From Chaetoderma sp. LZ-2023a (Eukaryota; Mollusca; Caudofoveata; Chaetodermatida; Chaetodermatidae), in NCBI GenBank assembly GCA_034401795.1, contig JAVVLW010002688.1, positions 62,001 to 126,000 of the forward strand: a stretch of DNA of 64,000 nucleotides. Reading direction: 5' to 3'. Below the pieces are notes generated by a model, which saw nothing but the letters and a program-made list of their open reading frames with translations, was not told where the DNA came from and searched no databases. A program made the translations under genes and the position numbers. Shown piece after piece: positions 22,545 to 32,790 of the stretch; the first letter of the stretch is position 1; every line of letters begins with the position of its first letter.

Positions 22545-22630
22545 CAGGGCAAGCGAAGCCTGTTTTTTAAACTTTACCACTGGAATGACTGATCCGCCTG
22601 TCTGTCGGACGAATTGACTGCTGACTGACC
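22545..22630. mobile_element. Family B palindromic MITE, left half only
   Basis: GGGCAAGCGAAGCCTG, then TTTACCACTGGAATGACTG matches the left half of the family B foldback. The right arm is missing. Confidence 0.5.
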
Positions 22631-22809
22631 TGTCAGACAGTCCGATCGACCAGCCGCTCAGCTTAAACAATGGGGGCACGTTTTATTATTTCTGGGCAGA
22701 TTGACACCAAACGTCTTGTTTGTAGCAGTTAACACTTTTCGTACACACCCGCCAAACTGCACGTGGCTGGAATTGTCTAAATTCAGAAATAAACACAATT
22801 TGTGGATAT

Positions 22810-23150
22810 TTGATAGACAGATGGATGGGTGGATGGGTGGGTGGGTGGATGAGTAGGTGCGTGGGTGGGTGGTTGGTTGGGTGGGTGGGTGGGTGGTGGA
22901 TTGATGGATGGATGGATAGATGGGTGGGTGGGTGGGTGGGTGGGTGGGTGGGTGGGTGGGTGGGTGGGTGAGTGAGTGGATGGTGGGTGAGTGGATGGAT
23001 GGACGGACCGACGGATGGTGTGTGTGTGTGGGTGGATGGGTGGGTGGACGGGTGGATGGATAGACGGGTGGGCGGATGGGTTGGCGGGTGGATTGGTGGA
23101 TGGATGGATGGATGGACGGACGGACAGACGGGCAGACGGGCGGACGGATA
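22810..23150. repeat. Degenerate (GGTG)/(GGAT) tetranucleotide tract
   Basis: About 340 bp of GGTGGGTG, GGATGGAT and GGACGGAC units lie just before the last gene 1 exon. The Trp/Gly/Asp frames in it are repeat artefacts. Confidence 0.9.
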
Positions 23151-23200
23151 GAGTTATATCTGAACCAAAGACCTAATCGTGCAATGTGGTTTCTTCGCAG

Positions 23201-23628
23201 GACGAAGGCAGAATGGTGTTGTTTCAGTAGGTGGTGGCCTCCTCACAACCATACCTATCCACCACAGCAGAGTCATATCCCGCCACCGGACACCTATACC
23301 CGGTCACCGGTCACCCATAGCTGGCCACCGGACGGCCATACATAGTAGAAACCGGCCGGCCATACCCGGCCATCGGATAGTGAGACGCAGAAACCTGCCT
23401 GTCATTCTCAGCCACAGGACAGTCTTATGCAGAACCCAGCCTGTCATACCCGGTCACCTAGCAGTCATATGCAGAAACCGATCTGTCGTCCTCAGCAACT
23501 GCACAGTCATACCAGACTCGTCCTTCAAACACAGGATTACCAAATACCCCATCAACCCAACAATGCCACGAGCTTGGCCTTCTTACGGGATGGCGATTGG
23601 ACAGAATAGATCTCCTGATGCTCAGTAA
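23201..23628 (+). CDS. Gene 1 last exon: cytoplasmic tail, apparently shifted into an Arg/His-rich frame
   Basis: Acceptor GGTTTCTTCGCAG matches the gene 2 acceptor (TTATTTATTCGCAG) with shared upstream AACCTAATCGTG. The spliced phase (G+GA) gives GRRQNGVVSVGGG, paralogous to GRSQNDVAVVGSD in gene 2. It then runs 142 codons without a stop through a tandem Arg/His/Pro-rich sequence (PGHR repeats). A one-base length difference near 23230 shifts it from the gene 2 frame. The alternative frame shows Pro/Tyr/Ser-rich phrases (SYPATGH, GQSYAEPSLSYP) typical of such tails but contains several stops. So either the tail was replaced by frameshift or this exon is decaying. It is probably terminal, though no clear AATAAA follows closely. 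Confidence 0.45.
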
Positions 23629-23799
23629 AAATTAGCATGCAATGATATTATGACAATTATAGACCAGGTGCTAGCTAATTTTATTTATGGGAAATATGGC
23701 AAAAGGTTTGCGTGGGTCATGACATCTGACATCATATGGCATGACACCTCTTCGAAAGTTGAAAGCTGGCATGGCACAGCCTGAACCCGTTGACCTGAA

Positions 23800-24440
23800 G
23801 GCTCATCAAACTGGTCACCAGATGACATTTATTTATGCTAATCCCGATAAAGCTAAGTTTATGCATATATACTGTGCTTCTGTTATCTGGTGTTTGAGAA
23901 ACCACCATGACAGTGAATTCGGCCTGACCCCGTTTCTGGACAGTGAGCCCTTTAAGGTTCAAAAGTGGCATTTATTTATGGGAACACCGACATGGTCCAA
24001 TCTGGGTTTGCTGTACTTCCTTGTGGTTGAACAAATGAAAAACAACATTGACAGTGAATTTTTCTTGTTCTGGACAACGGACAGTGGCATTTTCTGAAAG
24101 CATGGCACATAAATCAGCGAGGTGAATGGTTGTTGATTTCAAATGACGGCATTTATATGGCAATACTATTCAACCCATGGGGTTATTGTTTGACCAGTTC
24201 AAACTACAGATCCATGTGCCAGAGACAGCCTTTTGTTGCTGACCACAATATGTCTAGACTGTGAACCCTTTCTGGGCTCTACATTTACATTTATTCATGC
24301 GAAGGCCGATATTTGTCAAACAGATTTTGTTGGCATGCTATGTATTTCCACCATTAAAAGACAAAATTAACAGCGATATTTTTTTGTGCACAGAGACAGA
24401 CAGTGGTATTTTTTTCGGAATATTGCGGAGCTGCGTCCAT
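23800..24440. repeat. Diverged tandem repeat, about four units of 140-180 bp
   Basis: CATTTATTTATG or a variant recurs at 23826, 23969, 24151 and 24288. Each is followed by a CAGTGAATT or GACAGTGGCATTTT phrase. It is noncoding and lies downstream of gene 1. Confidence 0.6.
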
Positions 24441-24510
24441 CCCTCTTCTCCAACAACTTTAGCCCCAACCAAACACTAACAATGACATGGGCGCATCACG
24501 CACGCTCGCA

Positions 24511-24734
<224 letters not shown>

Positions 24735-24790
24735 TGATGACATGCATACTTTCTCAATTCAGGTTCTCACCATATTGTGGACACCCCTAA

Positions 24791-25326
24791 AATTCACCTT
24801 TCCAGAGGACACACCCACCATATGACGTCATAATGACCTGCGTGATGTGTATACTGACATCATAATGAATGACGTCGATAAGTACGTCAGGAACGCAAAT
24901 ATTTGAAGACGGTCTATGCGTTGTTGTACAAATTGTTTGCTTTTACTATTTAATAAATATTCTATTGAATAGTTTGAAACTAATTTGACTGGACGCTGTT
25001 GCTGCCATAGGATCTCTGAACACCCTGACTATCAATTTCCAAAAAACTACACAGGTAAGCTGTTGCATATTTAGAAACTAATTTGCTGCCTAAGGCAGCA
25101 ACAGCGCCCAGTCAAATTAGTTTCTAAATATTCAACAGCTTGTTTATTAAATAGCAAAGAATTACAAAGACATACAATTCATACAATGTGGGACCATTTG
25201 AGATTTGGTGACGGCCTATATGGAACCCTTTGTGACGTAATGATTGTGACGTCATCATACACGCGCTGAGCTGATTATGGCGTCATAGAGGTCTGATGAT
25301 GGATGGATACTCTGGAAAGGTGAATT
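24791..25326. mobile_element. Composite family A element, two B ends around an internal A-side remnant
   Basis: It starts AATTCACCTTTCCAGAG (B end) and runs through TGACGTCA, a core arm, a short A-side piece (GACTATCAATTTCC), and a second core (GGCAGCAACAGCGCCCAG). It then runs out through a second B side with TGACGTCA to TGGAAAGGTGAATT. Both outer ends are B ends in opposite orientation. The unit is therefore about 536 bp and looks like two copies fused through their A sides or cores. Confidence 0.8.
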
Positions 25327-25484
25327 AAACGCCATTCCTACAGGCTTAGTCATTGTATATCCTAATGAATTGTATTAATATATTAATGACATATGTTGAA
25401 ATCTACATTTCTCCTTAACATTAGATATGTACATTACTTGTCTACAAGTAAAATTCATGTAGGGTTCCTCTCAACAGATGATAT

Positions 25485-25578
25485 TTAAAGGTGCATATTC
25501 ACAGTAAAATTTCTGAAAATAAAGTTGTTTAAATTATACACTTTTAGAGGCTTAAACTGTGAGCCTATACACGCGTTC
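25485..25578. mobile_element. Family C foldback MITE, half copy
   Basis: TTAAAGGTGCATATTCACAG, then TTATACACTTTTAGAGGCTT and GTGAGCCTATA matches one arm of the complete foldback at 51577-51775. Confidence 0.75.
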
Positions 25579-25852
25579 ATCGAGACGTGACCTAGATTAC
25601 CGTCGGCGCCGCCATTGGCTAATGACGTAATAGCCCACCATTACACAAGTGAAAAACGCTTAAGACGCGTACATAGCGTTATCGTTATTATAAGCATAAG
25701 AACCTGTAGAGATCTGAAACTCGGGGACAATGGATATCGACGTAAAATACAGAAAGTGGCGGAAATTCATGTGCGGTCAATGGGTGCACAAATAATAGCA
25801 GAAAACTAAATATATTTAAGAAGGGCTTGAGCGTTTTTAATCCCATAAAAAT

Positions 25853-26340
25853 TGCACGTTATGCCATCAGATGAACCGAGCAGACTAGCGGGGGGGGGGG
25901 GGGGGGCAACTAACGCTATTAATAGACAAGGCTTATCAAAACAGGTATATGTGTGTTCAGAACATTTTTTGGATGACAACGAGAGAAACCAATATCCGAA
26001 ATTAAAATTAGGTTACGATAAATGTGTCACACCAGGTTGACGTAAGGTGGTAAGGAAAAACATTAAATGTCTAAAGAAACTCAGCATTTCAGACTGTTCC
26101 GTGGCCACTAATAGCAGCGATGAAATAAACTGTGATGATATCACTGATTTGTCAGAGACGGACTCTATCATGGTGTTGTAGATACTAATAAGGCCGACAC
26201 ATAAAAGAAACAATGAATCCATCCAGTATGTTGACATATGTACACAATGTCAGGAATCTGACTTTTGTACAAATGACCATGTCTACGGAAAACCATGGGC
26301 AGATTGTAAAAGTACATCTAGCTTCCCAGGGAAGCAATTA
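25853..26340 (+). pseudogene. THAP-like zinc-finger remnant
   Basis: The frame from 25852 includes VYVCSEHFLDDNERNQ and KLKLGYDKCVTPG, with RKVVRKNIKCLKK after a stop at 26038. CSEHF is the second metal-binding half of THAP domains, found in host DNA-binding proteins and P-type transposases. The expected first Cys pair is not visible upstream, and a 17-base G run interrupts the start. A following piece (26180-26370) is Cys-containing and unassigned. Best read as a decayed gene or transposase. Confidence 0.4.
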
Positions 26341-26617
26341 GAGCATGTTGTCCTGAACCATTTCGAGAGAACTATCTAAGCACAACCTGTATTATTGATT
26401 GTGCAGAAACATTCATTCAGAGACCGACAAACTTAAGAAACAGAAGTCAGACATTCGGCAATTATAAAGCCACACAATACACCAGAGTATCTTGTGGGGA
26501 TCTCACCCCACCTGGAAAACAGCTGATTTCAAGCTTAACATACCAGCTTTCATTAAAGATAAACTCCAGCTTAGTAGAGAAGATGTCACTACAACTCGAT
26601 GAATAGCATGAATTCAC

Positions 26618-26618
<1 letters not shown>

Positions 26619-26693
<75 letters not shown>
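26619..26693. repeat. (CT)n microsatellite
   Basis: About 37 CT units. It is followed by a short CCCTTGGGCCTCTTGTATA, the inverted tag of the GAGGCCCAAGGG repeat. Confidence 0.95.
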
Positions 26694-26696
<3 letters not shown>

Positions 26697-26769
26697 AAAC
26701 TCCCTTGGGCCTCTTGTATAGATATAAATTCAGCCTTCCATTGGAGGATTCCATCCAGTTTCTCAGTCA

Positions 26770-27090
26770 ATCATAGGATGTCATAACCAACTACGTCACG
26801 TGTAGGATGCCGTCATAATAAATTACGTCATGAATGATGCAGATAAGTTCATCACGACCTCTTAATTGGTGACGGCTTTTCTATTTAATAAACATGCGGT
26901 TGAATATATTTAAAACTAATTTGACTGGATGCTGTTGCTGCCATAATTCATATTCAACAGCTACCTTTATAGTTTCGGGAAATTGATAGTCAGGGAGTTC
27001 AGGGATCGATCGATCCCAACATGGGCGCCGTGTGGGTGGCGCGTAGCTAAAGATGGGCGGGGCGTAGCTAAAACTGGATACCTCCATTTC
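26770..27090 (-). mobile_element. Family A MITE, nearly full
   Basis: A B side (ACGTCATGAATGATG, GACGGCTTTTCTATTTAATA), one core arm GGATGCTGTTGCTGCC, a reduced second arm, then an A side with GATCGATCGATCCC and GGGCGGGGCGTAGC are present. The end is CTGGATACCTCCATTT. Several internal deletions are evident. Confidence 0.8.
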
Positions 27091-27301
27091 TAACTAAACA
27101 AGAAATGCTCCATTATGTTCTTATCCGTCCATCCACGGTAACGCCAGTAGCAGGACAATCTTGTTGGGAGATGCACATAACAGAACTAAGCAACTTATAG
27201 ACTCAGATAGTATAGTAACCACTTAACTAACATTCTTATCAAGTAGGGAATATATCAAATTAACAGGAAAATATACTCTAAACAAATAAACAGTGATATA
27301 C

Positions 27302-27361
27302 GTGTGTGCGAGCGTGCGCGCGTGCGTGTGCGCATGCGGCGTACGTGCGTGAGTGCGTGCC

Positions 27362-27449
<88 letters not shown>

Positions 27450-27640
27450 TGTGTGTGAGATGGTGAATATGTGCGTACGTGTGTGGTTGCGTGCGTGTGT
27501 ATTTGTATGTTTGCTATTCACTATAACTGTATTATTGTAGGCACACCACACTATATATTTGTACCAACGCAATATGGAAATAAAGCATATCGTATTGCAT
27601 TGTATTGTATTGTATTGTATTGTATTGTTTTGCATTGCAT
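27302..27640. repeat. (GCGT)n microsatellite and (TATTG)n tract
   Basis: GCGT units lie at 27302-27452, pure from about 27352. About nine TATTG units lie at 27593-27640. The Cys/Val/Arg frames here are artefacts. Confidence 0.95.
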
Positions 27641-27689
27641 TGTTGGTATGCCCCTTTAACTCCTAAATTTACAGTGTCTCAATAGCTGA

Positions 27690-27832
27690 ATCCAGTCAAT
27701 CAACCAATCATATGACGTCATCTAGTCAACTACGTCACATGTTGGCTGATGTCACAATCAATTACGTCATGAATGACATATCTAAGTCCTCATAAACGCT
27801 TAATAGTCCGTCAAATTGTCTTTTACTATTTA
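27690..27832 (-). mobile_element. Family A fragment (B side)
   Basis: TATGACGTCATCTAG, ACTACGTCACATG and AATTACGTCATGAATGACA are followed by CTTTTACTATTTAA. It ends where an unrelated AAAGGGATATTCCACT repeat starts. Confidence 0.75.
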
Positions 27833-29240
27833 AAGGGATATTCCACTGGGGGATTTTATGCATCTGGCGTAAAGTCCTAATTCTAAGCATGGATTTGAGA
27901 CCAAGAGCACAATTTTATGCCAACAAATAAAAAAGATATCCTCAATTTAAATTGCTAAAGTAACCAGTAGATAGAGGCGCCATTTTGGACAAGCGGGTGA
28001 CGTCAACCGACACACCTCGGGGATAGCCATAACCAGGGGGGGGGGGGAGTAAATCGTTCATCTTGTGTATAATTAGCGTACTGCCTAAAGAACTGACAAT
28101 TCTCCACAGTGTTTGGAGGAAATTAAAGTGCAATTAGTGTCCCGATGATTGTAGTGCTAAATTGTCAAAAATTGTCTTCTTATAGGCAATTTCTATTTTT
28201 TTTAAACATGAAGGGATATGCCAGGAGCATGTTTGCAATCAACACGCTACAAATTCTTGAAAAATAAGTTAGTTGAATAAATGATGAAAGTAATTTCTCT
28301 GAAAGCTGTTGCTATTGCAACTTCTGCTTCCAGTCAAATTCCAGTTTCAAAATATTCAGCAGGCAGTAAATATGGGTCAACATTTTAAAATTTGGGATCA
28401 ATTAGTCAACACTTTCAAGGACAGAAAAGCAGAAAGCTTAAAATTTACCCTGCATAGGCCTATTGTGTGAAACTAATTAGTTTGGAAGTTACTGCAACAT
28501 AATTCCAGGCAAATTTAATTCAGAATATTCAACACTCTGCATAGTTATTTTAAAATTGTGAGTAAACGTTGTAAATGATTAATAACGCTGGATTTAAAAA
28601 AACACTAAAGCACTAAATTACTGATTATGTCTAGCGTACACTTGTCATTATTTATAGTCCGTGGGCTGGAGGGGCCCACCTGGATATCCCCCCCCCCCCA
28701 CTAATTGACAAAACTATATTTTTCTAACAGTTTTCGATGTCCTCTTTAAGATTATGTATGTTAACATGTGATGAACTGGGACTCAATATGGTTTTTGATG
28801 GGTTATATTAGAGCTAATACCCACAGCGAAGCAGACCATATTAAGGGGTAGGGGTATTAAAAACTGAGATCTCTTTTGATAGAATCATTGTAGATTAGTG
28901 ATCGACCACTCAAAATGTTGCTTATAGTATCGTCTACGATTGCATATGGGTTACATGCAAATCAGTTTCATAATGAGGTCGGCAGAGGTCAAAAGTTCAA
29001 ATAATTGCCACAGCTTAAAATCTAGCAACAATGTGTTGCCATCACTGCCCAAGTAAAGGTAAAGGAACATTCTAGTTTTAACAGCTTAAGATCGATTAAA
29101 AGGCATCATTTTGGCATATTCATTTTATTATTTCTCGGCAATGGAACCGTATTTTATATTTTATGCGGCAACTATTTCGGATTATTGTGTATTTTTAGTC
29201 GACTTATTCCCGATTTTCACTGGAATTTCCGGTTAATAAC
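27833..29240. other. Intergenic stretch between gene 1 and gene 2 with old relics
   Basis: 27833-28215 starts AAAGGGATATTCCAC and has AAGGGATATGCCA near its right end, possibly an uncharacterised repeat. 28295-28365 and 28485-28545 keep decayed family A core arms (TTTCAAAATATTCAGCAG). No gene is seen. Confidence 0.4.
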
Positions 29241-29245
29241 CATTC

Positions 29246-29590
29246 TGTTAATTATTTTGAAACTAATTTGAAAATTAGTTTCAAAATATTCAACAGCTTA
29301 CCTGTATAGTTTTCTGGAAATTGAGATTCAGGGATTTCATGGTTCGATCGATCCCAACGCGGACAAAGTGTAGACACCTAGAGATGAGTGGGTCATGGCT
29401 AAAACTTGATCCATCCATATCAAGACAAATATATACAGGAGCACGGTTGAATATTTTGAAACTAGTATGACATACAATTCATCGCCTACACTTTAGTGAC
29501 GCACCTATCGAAGCTTTTTTTTTATTGTGACGTCAGCTAGCGTGTGACGTATATCATTATGTCGTCCGATACTTGAATGATATATATCGG
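29246..29590. mobile_element. Two decayed family A pieces
   Basis: 29246-29425 has a minimal palindrome (TTTTGAAACTAATTTG abutting its mirror), then an A side with TTCGATCGATCCCAACG. 29443-29590 has a core arm joined to a B side with TGACGTCA. The central GCTGTTGCTGCC is deleted in the first, leaving a direct arm-to-arm junction. Confidence 0.75.
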
Positions 29591-30070
29591 ATTCGTCTAT
29601 ATAGCCTAAACTAGTAAAGTTCGACTGGCTAAAATTCATCGTCCCCTTCCACGGTCTCGCCCTCCCACTTTGCTCCCGTATCGAGTACCGTGCTTGCAGG
29701 CTATGATATCTGTGCTAAGTTAACGAAACGTTCTAAATATAAATGAACTATGGGTCACAGCCAATGAAATTGCTCAATAAAAAATAAATGATGATCTGAT
29801 TGGCTACCCTCAAGCCCACCGGCGTAATGTTACTTCACATAGCAAGAGATCAAAGGTGTGCAAGTAAGGCCACAAACAGCGGAGCGACGTGAGTGGGTGT
29901 ATGTTAGTACTATGATATACCAGGTGTGTTACTCGACACGGGAGCAAAGCGGGAGGGGACGATGGTGTTATATCTACTCTCGTCTACTGGAGGGTAGATG
30001 ATTTATCCGAGAGTAGCTACGAGCGCTATCGCCTAAATGAGAAACAATTTCACTGTAACTCACTGCCGTC

Positions 30071-30455
30071 TAAAGCTCTATTCACACAGGCGCGACGCGA
30101 CACGACGCGACACGACACGACATAGCGACACGACACGACACATTTTTGTGTTTGGCTCACACACACGTGACGCGACAGGCGACATGCAATACGTGGCAAA
30201 ATTAATTGTGTATGACGTAGAAAAAACGCGTTCGTGATTGGCTAGCTTGTTAATTTGTCGCGGCGACAGGCGTAAGATCGCTCTGGATTTGATTTTGCCG
30301 CATGTCGCGAGTCACACAGCGACATGGTCGTGTCGTGTCGCGCATGTGGGAACAGTACAATGAAAATACGTTTTGAGCGATTTTGTAGTGTCGTGTCGCG
30401 TCGTGTCGCGTCGTGTCGCGTCGTGTCGCGTCGCGCCTGTGTGAATAGAGCTTTA
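30071..30455. mobile_element. Family D foldback MITE with CGACA subrepeats
   Basis: It opens TAAAGCTCTATTCACACAGG and closes with the exact complement. Each arm continues into tandem CGACACGACGCGA or complement units. The 385-bp element has no frame of note. It matches the general form of invertebrate foldback elements with subterminal repeats. Confidence 0.85.
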
Positions 30456-30783
30456 GTCAGCAACGGATTGCAGTAAAATTGATTTCAAAATAACCTCGAT
30501 ATTTTATGAGTTGACGAATAAGGGATATTTTGCGAGTGAATCTGGTCACGCTTGATAGCGAGTATTTTGTATCTGCCCTATTCTTAATTCATAACAATCA
30601 AGTGTCTGACATACGATAGTAAATCGCGTTTCGCGATTGATTCTGAATAGGCCTATAGCTATATTATATAATATATTTCATAGGTCGAATGGCGACACGT
30701 CCCTGTGTTTAAGTCATATCTAAGTATAAACCACTCAGTCATCCTGGAATAGATTGACGTTTCAAAATTCTTTAGACTAAAAG

Positions 30784-30847
30784 ATGGCGACATGGATTAA
30801 AACCGCATCTCAGGGTTTGTTTGTTGGATTTCTACTGTTCTCCCTTA
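30784..30847 (+). CDS. Gene 2 exon 1: signal peptide
   Basis: ATG at 30784 is preceded by AAAG. It encodes 21 residues with a lysine in the n-region and the hydrophobic core GLFVGFLLFSL, followed by consensus donor GTAAGT. It leaves one base (A). This joins in phase the exon at 49379 (A+TT, Ile), giving IVDVGVIA before KGGGG, a good cleavage site near residue 29. The predicted mature protein would thus start with the Gly/Arg/Lys-rich region. The following intron of 18.5 kb holds the SINE, Polinton-like fossil and I-type LINE. The join is inferred from phase and chemistry, not from transcript data. Confidence 0.6.
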
Positions 30848-30897
30848 GTAAGTATCAATAATAAGTAACATAGGCCAATGCTATAAATGAGGAACAT

Positions 30898-31310
30898 AAC
30901 AAGAGGCCCAAGGGCCCTGGCCCTGTATCGCTCAACTGGAATTACTCACCACTGGCAAAACCGAACAAAACGAGATGATCACTGGAAGAATGTACTAATC
31001 TAGGTTGTGTGAAGAAAGTTGAGTCAAGTTTTATTAAAATTGGCCCAGTGCTTAAAAATAAATTAGTCATTTAAATTACTTTCTCAGAAATTGTCAGAAA
31101 ATCCAAGATGGCCATTAATAATGCTAAATTTTGATAGATCAATGGCGGCCATGTTTTTTTACTAACGTCCCTAATCATATCATATCTTCTAAATTTCAGC
31201 CCGCTCAGTTCAGTAGATCAGAATAAGTCGTTTTTGCGAAACTTAATTCATCCAAAATGGCCACAGCTGTTGATGCTTATGGCATATTTCAAAATATTCA
31301 ACAGAATTCA
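30898..31310. repeat. GAGGCCCAAGGGCCC-type dispersed repeat
   Basis: It starts AAGAGGCCCAAGGGCCCTGG, then CTGTATCGCTC. It continues with CCAAGATGGCC and TGGCGGCCATG phrases. Inverted tags of the same type occur at 26705 and 57868-57910, and the same phrases fill 55135-57300. I associate this tag with molluscan genomes. Confidence 0.65.
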
Positions 31311-31334
31311 AACAACTTGATGGACTATTATAAT

Positions 31335-31600
31335 AGCAGAGACGCAGTGGCCGAGTGGCTAGGGAGTCAAGCTAATGACTCAAAAGTCGCAGGATCCATT
31401 CCTAGCTGGGCTGTGCCCCTGAGCAAGGCACGTTGTTTCAGCAACCTGTATCGGCAATAGAAAATGTAAAAAACCATTGAGTGCCTATATACGGCAGCCG
31501 GGTTGTATGCTCTCAAAGGGAGTTGCGATATGTACTAGAATGAAAAAATAAGGCCCAATGACCAGGGGTACAGTTGGAAAGTTGGATGAGCACATAAATG
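31335..31600 (+). mobile_element. tRNA(Ser/Leu)-derived SINE
   Basis: GACGCAGTGGCCGAGTGGCT has the form of a class II tRNA 5' half with A box. AGTCGCAGGATCCATTCC is a B-box-like segment. The tail contains CCCCTGAGCAAGGCACGTTG, frequent in animal SINEs. No intact acceptor stem or 3' half is present, so it is a SINE, not a tRNA gene. It lies in gene 2 intron 1. Confidence 0.7.
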
Positions 31601-31649
31601 GAAGCAGACGCTGACATATATTAAGCATTTATGACACATTTAGTTATGC

Positions 31650-31988
31650 AATGGACCTTTCTATTTTTAGCCATGTCCGACCCATCTCTAGCTAAGCTCC
31701 ACCTACACCTCGCTCGTATTGTGATCGATCGATCTCTAAACCCCGTGACTATCGATTTTAAGAAAACTATACAGGTAAGCTGTTGAATATTCAACAGCAT
31801 GTTTATTAAATAGCAAACAATAACGAAGACATACAATTCATACAACGTGTCGGACCATTTGAGATTTGGTGACGGTCTATATGGAACCCTTTGTGACGTA
31901 ATGATTGTGACGTCATCATACACGCGCTAAGCTTATTATGACGTCATACGAGGTCAGATGTTGGATGGATACTCTGGAAAGGTGAATT
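31650..31988 (+). mobile_element. Family A MITE, full ends, reduced core
   Basis: It starts AATGGACCTTTCTATT and ends TACTCTGGAAAGGTGAATT, with AAT at both boundaries. The A side (GATCGATCGATCTC) and B side with two TGACGTCA are complete. The core is reduced to TTGAATATTCAACAG, so the palindrome has collapsed by deletion. The B side is closely similar to those at 25120-25326 and 61090-61270. Confidence 0.85.
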
Positions 31989-31994
31989 CATTCT

Positions 31995-32110
31995 GCAATT
32001 CCTTGTGACATCAGCCTACATGTGACGTAAATGAGTATGATGTCATATACTTGATTGATAGATTGGAGTTATCTATTGATTATGATGTCATATACTTGAG
32101 TGACAGATTG
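31995..32110 (+). mobile_element. Family A subfamily 2 B-side fragments
   Basis: TGACATCAGCCTACATGTGA, then two TGATGTCATATACTTGA blocks ending GACAGATTGGATTC, resemble the B side of the elements at 52955 and 54037. Confidence 0.6.
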
Positions 32111-32790
32111 GATTCATCAATTTGTTTAAGAAGGAGAGATATTCAGCAAATCATTACTGTTTCATTAAGTATTTCAGTAACAAAAGACATAAGAATAATA
32201 ATTTCTATAAATAATTTGTTTAATAAGTGTTTTTCTATCAATTATATGAATCATTTTACGAACCATCTTGAATCACTGTGAAGAGATTAGCACCGCCTCA
32301 GATATAACTGGGGATATAACTCAGACTGAAGCAAAAGGATAGTTTGAAGATTCTCAAAGAAAAACCTCAGAAATAAGAAATTTAGTAAAAAATAAACCCA
32401 TTATGATAAATATGTTAGGAATATCTGTAATAGGTTTGGTAAATCTGTTGAAGTTTCTTTTGCAACCATATTGCATCTTATGTTATTACATCATCCCTCA
32501 TGCTTTGTACTCGCGTAAACATTGAAATTACTATAGAATAATGAGTGCAATCTTTTAAGGTGGTGAAATATTTGAGTAAGTATTATATCAATATATTTTT
32601 GCTGCTTAGAATTCAATTACCAAGAAAAGATTTAGTTTATCCTGGCTTTGATCGAATCTGGATCCGGGCCATTGTCAGCAACATAATCACAAAGTTGGAA
32701 CATTCTACTCTATGTGAACACCTACCACTGTGTTAAGACTTTAGCCGAATTGAATTATTAGTCTCCAAATTATCCCACATATCATGGGTT
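32110..32790. other. Gene 2 intron, unassigned coding-like stretch
   Basis: 32280-32500 reads as EDSQRKTSEIRNLVKNKP followed by a hydrophobic run, interrupted by stops. I cannot assign it. It could be a decayed exon or part of another element. Confidence 0.25.

Noticed and set aside
31335-31420. Functional tRNA gene
   Set aside because: Only the A box and a B-box-like segment are present; no acceptor stem closes and the 3' half runs into a SINE tail.
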